61,161 bases of DNA from CAZNPW01 sp964575185 (GTDB lineage Bacteria; Pseudomonadota; Alphaproteobacteria; Rhodobacterales; Rhodobacteraceae), in assembly GCA_964575185.1 (NCBI GenBank), contig CAZNPW010000012.1, forward strand, positions 1-61,161. Reading direction: 5' to 3'. The position numbers were made by a program, and so were the translations under genes. This document shows positions 57,923 to 61,161 of this stretch, piece by piece. The notes beneath the pieces are model-generated. The model worked only from the letters and a program-made list of their open reading frames with translations, had not been told where the DNA came from and did not search any database. Every line of letters begins with the position of its first letter. The stretch's first letter is position 1.

Positions 57923-59518
57923 TCAGGCCACGTCGAAATGGAGGGGTTTCACCTGCTGGAACATGCCGGTGCCTTCGAGGGTGGCCACGACCTTCGGGTC
58001 GATCGGGGTATCGAGATAGAGGATCGCGATGGCGTCCTGGCCCACGCCGCTGCGGCCGAGGGTGAAGTTGGCGATGTTCACGTTGTTCTTGCCCATGGTC
58101 ATGCCGAGGAGGCCGATGATCCCCGGCACGTCCTCGTTGGTGGTGTAGAGCATGTGGCGGCCGATCTCGGCGTCGATGTTGATTCCCTTGATCTGGATGA
58201 AGCGCGGCTTGCCGTCGGAGAAGCAGGTGCCCGCGACCGAGCGTTCGCGGCGGTCGGTGACCATCGTGACCTTGACGTAGGCGTCGAACACGCCGGACTT
58301 GTCCTGCCGGGTGGTGGAGACCTGGATGCCGCGTTCGCGCGCGATGACCGGGGCGGAGACGAGGTTCACGTCGGGGTTCTGCTGCTTCATCACCCCGGCG
58401 ATGACGGCGCAGTTCAGCGCCTGGAGGTTCATCTCGGCCACCGCGCCGTCGTAGAGGATGTTGATGGCCTTGATCGGCTCGTCGGTCATCTGGCCGATGA
58501 AGCTGCCCAGGTGGCCCGCGAGCCTGATCCAGGGGCCCATGACCGCGGCCTCCTCGGCCGTGACCGAGGGCATGTTGAGCGCGTTCTGGACGGCCCCGGT
58601 CAGGAGGTAGTCGGACATCTGCTCGGCGATCTGGAGTGCCACGTTCTCCTGCGCCTCGGTGGTGGAGGCGCCGAGGTGGGGGGTGACGACGACGTTGGGC
58701 AGGCCGAAGAGGGGGGAGGCGGTGGCGGGTTCGACCTCGAACACGTCGAGGGCGGCACCGGCGACGTGGCCGGATTGCAGGAGTTCGGCCAGGGCGGCCT
58801 CGTCGATCAGCCCGCCGCGGGCGCAGTTGATGATGCGGACGCCCTTCTTCGTGCGCAGGAGCGCCTCACGCGAGAGGATGTTGCGGGTCTTGTCGGTGAG
58901 CGGGACGTGGAGGGTGATGACGTCTGCGCGGGCCAGGAGGTCGTCGAGGTCGGTCTTGGTGACGCCCATGGCGCGGGCGCGGTCGTCGGAGAGGAAGGGG
59001 TCGTAGGCGAGGACGCGCATCTTCAGGCCCAGGGCGCGGTCGCAGACGATGCCGCCGATGTTGCCCGCGCCGATGACGCCGAGGGTCTTGTTGAAGAGCT
59101 CCACCCCCATGAAGCGCGACTTCTCCCACTTGCCCGCGTGGGTGGAGGCGGAGGCTTCGGGAAGCTGGCGGGCTGTGGCGAACATCATCGCGATGGCGTG
59201 TTCGGCGGTGGTGATGGAGTTGCCGAAGGGGGTGTTCATGACGATCACGCCGCGCTTGGAGGCGGCGGGGATGTCGACGTTGTCGACCCCGATGCCGGCG
59301 CGGCCGACGACCTTCAGGTTCGTCGCGGCGGCGAGGAGTTTCTCGGTGACCTTGGTGGCGGAGCGGATGGCGAGGCCGTCGTAGGGGGCGATGGCGGCCG
59401 CGAGGGCGTCCTTGTCCTTCCCGAGTTTGGGGAGGTAGTCGACGTCGATCCCGCGGTCGCGGAAGATCTGGACGGCGGTTTCGGAGAGGTCGTCGGAGAC
59501 GAGCACGCGTGGGCGCAT
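57923..59518 (-). CDS. serA: D-3-phosphoglycerate dehydrogenase
   Basis: First step of serine synthesis. 531 residues, the long form. Catalytic domain with AGIGVDNVDIPAASKRGVIV near residue 75, NAD-binding LGVIGAGNIGGIVCDRALGL near 145, INCARGGLIDEAALAELLQS near 232 and TPHLGASTTEAQENVALQIA near 282. An intervening domain and a C-terminal ACT domain (YTTNEDVPGIIGLLGMTMGK near 458) give likely serine feedback. It follows serC on the same strand after 95 bp. Confidence 0.97.
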   Translation of the reverse strand: MRPRVLVSDDLSETAVQIFRDRGIDVDYLPKLGKDKDALAAAIAPYDGLAIRSATKVTEKLLAAATNLKVVGRAGIGVDNVDIPAASKRGVIVMNTPFGNSITTAEHAIAMMFATARQLPEASASTHAGKWEKSRFMGVELFNKTLGVIGAGNIGGIVCDRALGLKMRVLAYDPFLSDDRARAMGVTKTDLDDLLARADVITLHVPLTDKTRNILSREALLRTKKGVRIINCARGGLIDEAALAELLQSGHVAGAALDVFEVEPATASPLFGLPNVVVTPHLGASTTEAQENVALQIAEQMSDYLLTGAVQNALNMPSVTAEEAAVMGPWIRLAGHLGSFIGQMTDEPIKAINILYDGAVAEMNLQALNCAVIAGVMKQQNPDVNLVSAPVIARERGIQVSTTRQDKSGVFDAYVKVTMVTDRRERSVAGTCFSDGKPRFIQIKGINIDAEIGRHMLYTTNEDVPGIIGLLGMTMGKNNVNIANFTLGRSGVGQDAIAILYLDTPIDPKVVATLEGTGMFQQVKPLHFDVA

Positions 59519-59548
59519 GGGGGTCCTCGTGGGGATTTGGGGTGTCGC

Positions 59549-59605
59549 GTCCCGGCGAAGGCCGGGACCTCGTGGACGGGGTGAGGCCCCGGCCTTCGCC
59601 GGGGC
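59549..59605. repeat. Pair of inverted REP-like hairpins between serC and serA
   Basis: GTCCCGGC-gaag-GCCGGGAC (59549-59568) and GCCCCGGC-cttc-GCCGGGGC (59586-59605) are 8-bp hairpins; the second is close to the reverse complement of the first. They could end or trim transcripts between serC and serA. Confidence 0.8.
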
Positions 59606-59613
59606 GCGTGGTT

Positions 59614-60765
59614 CTAGGCGGCGGCCGTCAGCGCGGCGATTTCCACGTCGACGGCGTGGGCGATCCAGGGGAGGAGGGCTTGCACGTCGGAAAGCTCCAC
59701 CGTCGAGCCGCACCAGATGCGCAGGCCCGGGGGGGCGTCGCGGTAGGCGCCGATGTCCCAGGCCACGCCTTCCTTCTCCAGCCGCCTGGCCACGGCCTTG
59801 GCGAAGGCCGCGCCGTCGGGGATGCGGGGGTCGGTGAAGCGGAGGCAGACGGAGGTGGTGCTGGCGGTGGCGGGGTCTTCGGCCAGGTTCGCGATCCAGG
59901 GGTTCTCAGTGCAGAACGCCCACACGGCCTGCGCGTTCGCAACCGCGCGGGCGATCAGGGCGGGGAGGCCGCCTATGCTTTCGGCCCAGCGCAGGGCGAC
60001 GAGGTAGTCCTCGACCGCGAGCATCGAGGGGGTGTTGATCGTCTCGCCCTCGAAGATGCCGTCGATGAGCTTGCCGCCCTTGGTCAGGCGGAAGATCTTC
60101 GGCAGGGGCCACGCGGGCTTGTAGCTTTCCAGACGTCCGACGGCGCGGGGGGAGAGGATGAGCATCCCGTGCGCGCCCTCGCCGCCCAGCACCTTCTGCC
60201 AGGAGAAGGTGGTGACGTCGAGCTTGTCCCAGGGCAGGTCCATCGCGAAGGCGGCGGAGGTGGCGTCGCAGATGGTGAGGCCGTGCCGGTCGGCGGGGAT
60301 GGCGTGGCCGTCCGGGACACGGACGCCGGAGGTGGTGCCGTTCCAGGTGAAGACCACGTCCTTGGCGAAATCGACCAGGCCGAAGTCGACGATCTGGCCG
60401 TAGGGCGCGATGCGGACGGTCGCGTCGAGTTTCAGCTGCCTGACGGCATCGGTGACCCAGCCTTCGCCGAAGGACTCCCAGGCGAGCATCTCCACCGGGC
60501 GGGTGCCGAGGAGCGACCACATCGCCATCTCGACCGCGCCGGTGTCGGAGGCGGGGACGATGCCGATGCGGTGGCTTTCCGGGACGCCGAGCAGGCTGCG
60601 GGTGCGGTCGATGGCCTCGCGCAGCTTCGCCTTGCCGACGGCGGCGCGGTGCGAGCGGCCGAGGGGCGCGTCGGCCAGGTGCTGCAATGTGAAGCCGGGG
60701 ATCTTCGCGCAGGGTCCGCTGGAAAAGCGCGGATTCGCCGGGCGGGCGGCGGGTCGTGTCGTCAT
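59614..60765 (-). CDS. serC: Phosphoserine transaminase (alphaproteobacterial type)
   Basis: PLP enzyme converting 3-phosphohydroxypyruvate to phosphoserine. 383 residues from ATG 60765. NPRFSSGPCAKIPGFTLQHL near residue 13, GIVPASDTGAVEMAMWSLLG near 65, ICDATSAAFAMDLPWDKLDV near 160 and the PLP lysine in FSWQKVLGGEGAHGMLILSP near 190. This subgroup differs clearly from the enterobacterial SerC. A structured leader precedes it, and serB is divergent. Confidence 0.96.
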   Translation of the reverse strand: MTTRPAARPANPRFSSGPCAKIPGFTLQHLADAPLGRSHRAAVGKAKLREAIDRTRSLLGVPESHRIGIVPASDTGAVEMAMWSLLGTRPVEMLAWESFGEGWVTDAVRQLKLDATVRIAPYGQIVDFGLVDFAKDVVFTWNGTTSGVRVPDGHAIPADRHGLTICDATSAAFAMDLPWDKLDVTTFSWQKVLGGEGAHGMLILSPRAVGRLESYKPAWPLPKIFRLTKGGKLIDGIFEGETINTPSMLAVEDYLVALRWAESIGGLPALIARAVANAQAVWAFCTENPWIANLAEDPATASTTSVCLRFTDPRIPDGAAFAKAVARRLEKEGVAWDIGAYRDAPPGLRIWCGSTVELSDVQALLPWIAHAVDVEIAALTAAA

Positions 60766-60840
60766 CGCTGCTATCCTTCCAGATAAGCGCCCTTCGGTGG
60801 GGAAGGGTGTCCCGCCGCCGGGGATAAATCCGCGCCCGCG
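60766..60840 (-). ncRNA. Putative serC-type RNA motif in the serC leader
   Basis: On the minus strand the leader contains ATTTATCCCCGGCGGCGGG, a CCCTTC/GAAGGG hairpin (60790-60807) and CGCTTATCTGGAAGGATAGC just before the ATG. Alphaproteobacterial serC genes are known to carry a conserved RNA (the serC motif) at this place. The match is from memory of that pattern, not a model search. Confidence 0.5.
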
Positions 60841-60877
60841 CTGGCACAAGCGGGAAAATGCCGCTAACCGGGGCGGC

Positions 60878-61161
60878 ATGATCGCCGTCCTGATGACCTC
60901 TCCCGACGCGCCCCGCCTCGACCGCGCGACGGTGGAGGCGGTGCGGAATGCCTGGGGTGGGGGCGATGCGCGCTGGCTGATGGCGGGGGTGGCGGCGGAG
61001 TTTCCGCTGGCGGGGGTGCCCGAAAACCGCTGGCAGGTCTGGGCAGACTTGCAGGGGCTGGGGGTGGACCTGTGCCTGGTGCCCGCGAAGGGGCGGCGGA
61101 AGCGGCTGCTGATCGCCGACATGGATTCGACCATGATCGGGCAGGAATGCATCGACGAACT
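60878..61161 (+). CDS. serB: Phosphoserine phosphatase (5' part, cut by window end)
   Basis: Last step of serine synthesis. 94 codons are visible. An N-terminal alpha/beta regulatory part (residues 1-70) precedes RKRLLIADMDSTMIGQECID near residue 74, the HAD-family DxDST motif with nucleophile and acid/base aspartates. It is divergent from serC with 112 bp between starts, so all three serine genes sit together. Confidence 0.93.
   Translation, partial: MIAVLMTSPDAPRLDRATVEAVRNAWGGGDARWLMAGVAAEFPLAGVPENRWQVWADLQGLGVDLCLVPAKGRRKRLLIADMDSTMIGQECIDE

Noticed and set aside
57842..59584. 580-codon plus-strand frame opposite serA
   Set aside because: Shadow of serA, low-complexity Gly/Val/Asp composition, no domain pattern.
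1..61161. Insertion sequences, prophage genes, tRNA or rRNA genes
   Set aside because: No transposase, integrase or phage structural pattern and no tRNA cloverleaf or rRNA segment was recognised on either strand.

Overview
The window is about 61 kb of very GC-rich DNA. Its gene content points to an alphaproteobacterium of the order Rhodobacterales (family Rhodobacteraceae or a close relative). Evidence includes the flaF-flbT-DUF1217 flagellar set, a DUF1674 protein, a DUF3035 lipoprotein, the rbfA-phosphodiester glycosidase-truB operon, a fused sat-cysC gene and the alphaproteobacterial type of SerC. Genes are densely packed, often with 1-10 bp overlaps. No rRNA, tRNA, CRISPR array, transposase or phage gene was seen.

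Layout. 1-1.7 kb: a corrinoid-type ABC importer (binding protein cut by the window edge, plus ATPase) behind a cobalamin riboswitch. 1.75-4.9 kb: mutM, and divergent ubiE-ubiB (ubiquinone). 5.1-10.7 kb: flagellar genes flgD and fliK (-), then flgJ-like, flgN-like, flagellin, flaF, flbT and a DUF1217 protein (+). 10.7-11.1 kb: a non-coding stretch with a 47-bp tandem repeat. 11.1-17.8 kb: rlmH and rsfS (-), then leucine biosynthesis leuC, leuD and leuB, interrupted by an antisense DUF2945 gene and by a membrane protein and a phosphoesterase-like gene. 17.9-23.8 kb: a glycan cluster with a GT2 glycosyltransferase, a 790-residue SGNH plus glycosidase-like protein, a second SGNH-like protein and a divergent heparinase II/III-like gene.

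23.8-37.5 kb is mostly core: purH, lspA, a lipoprotein, an M16 protease pair, mutL, rmuC, hutD, truB, a phosphodiester glycosidase, rbfA, dapB, a secreted protein, a DUF1674 protein and rsmB. 37.5-44.8 kb: an Lrp regulator, a glycine-zipper lipoprotein, trxB, sat-cysC with a small glycosyltransferase, an extensin-like protein, tyrA and hisC. 45.0-53.8 kb: an accessory type VI secretion cargo island with VgrG, PAAR, two DUF4123 adaptors, a Tle1-like DUF2235 lipase, a neighbouring lipoprotein, a Tdi1-like immunity protein and two or three unrecognised cargo genes. None of the core T6SS sheath or membrane genes is present. 54-61 kb: an NAD(P)-binding protein with divergent HxlR, a Gfo/Idh/MocA oxidoreductase, rpsD, an LpxR-like outer-membrane protein, and the complete serine pathway serA, serC and divergent serB (cut by the window end).

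The two regions most likely to hold undescribed biology are the T6SS cargo island, above all the candidate effector/immunity pair at 46290-47347, and the glycan cluster at 17.9-23.8 kb. In the cluster, an SGNH-like domain occurs both free-standing and fused to a glycosidase-like domain whose likely catalytic glutamates can be picked out. Several non-coding signals are also notable. They are a 19-bp perfect hairpin shared by two convergent stop codons, an 11-bp phased repeat array upstream of the Gfo/Idh gene, REP-like elements flanking serA, and a serC-type RNA leader.
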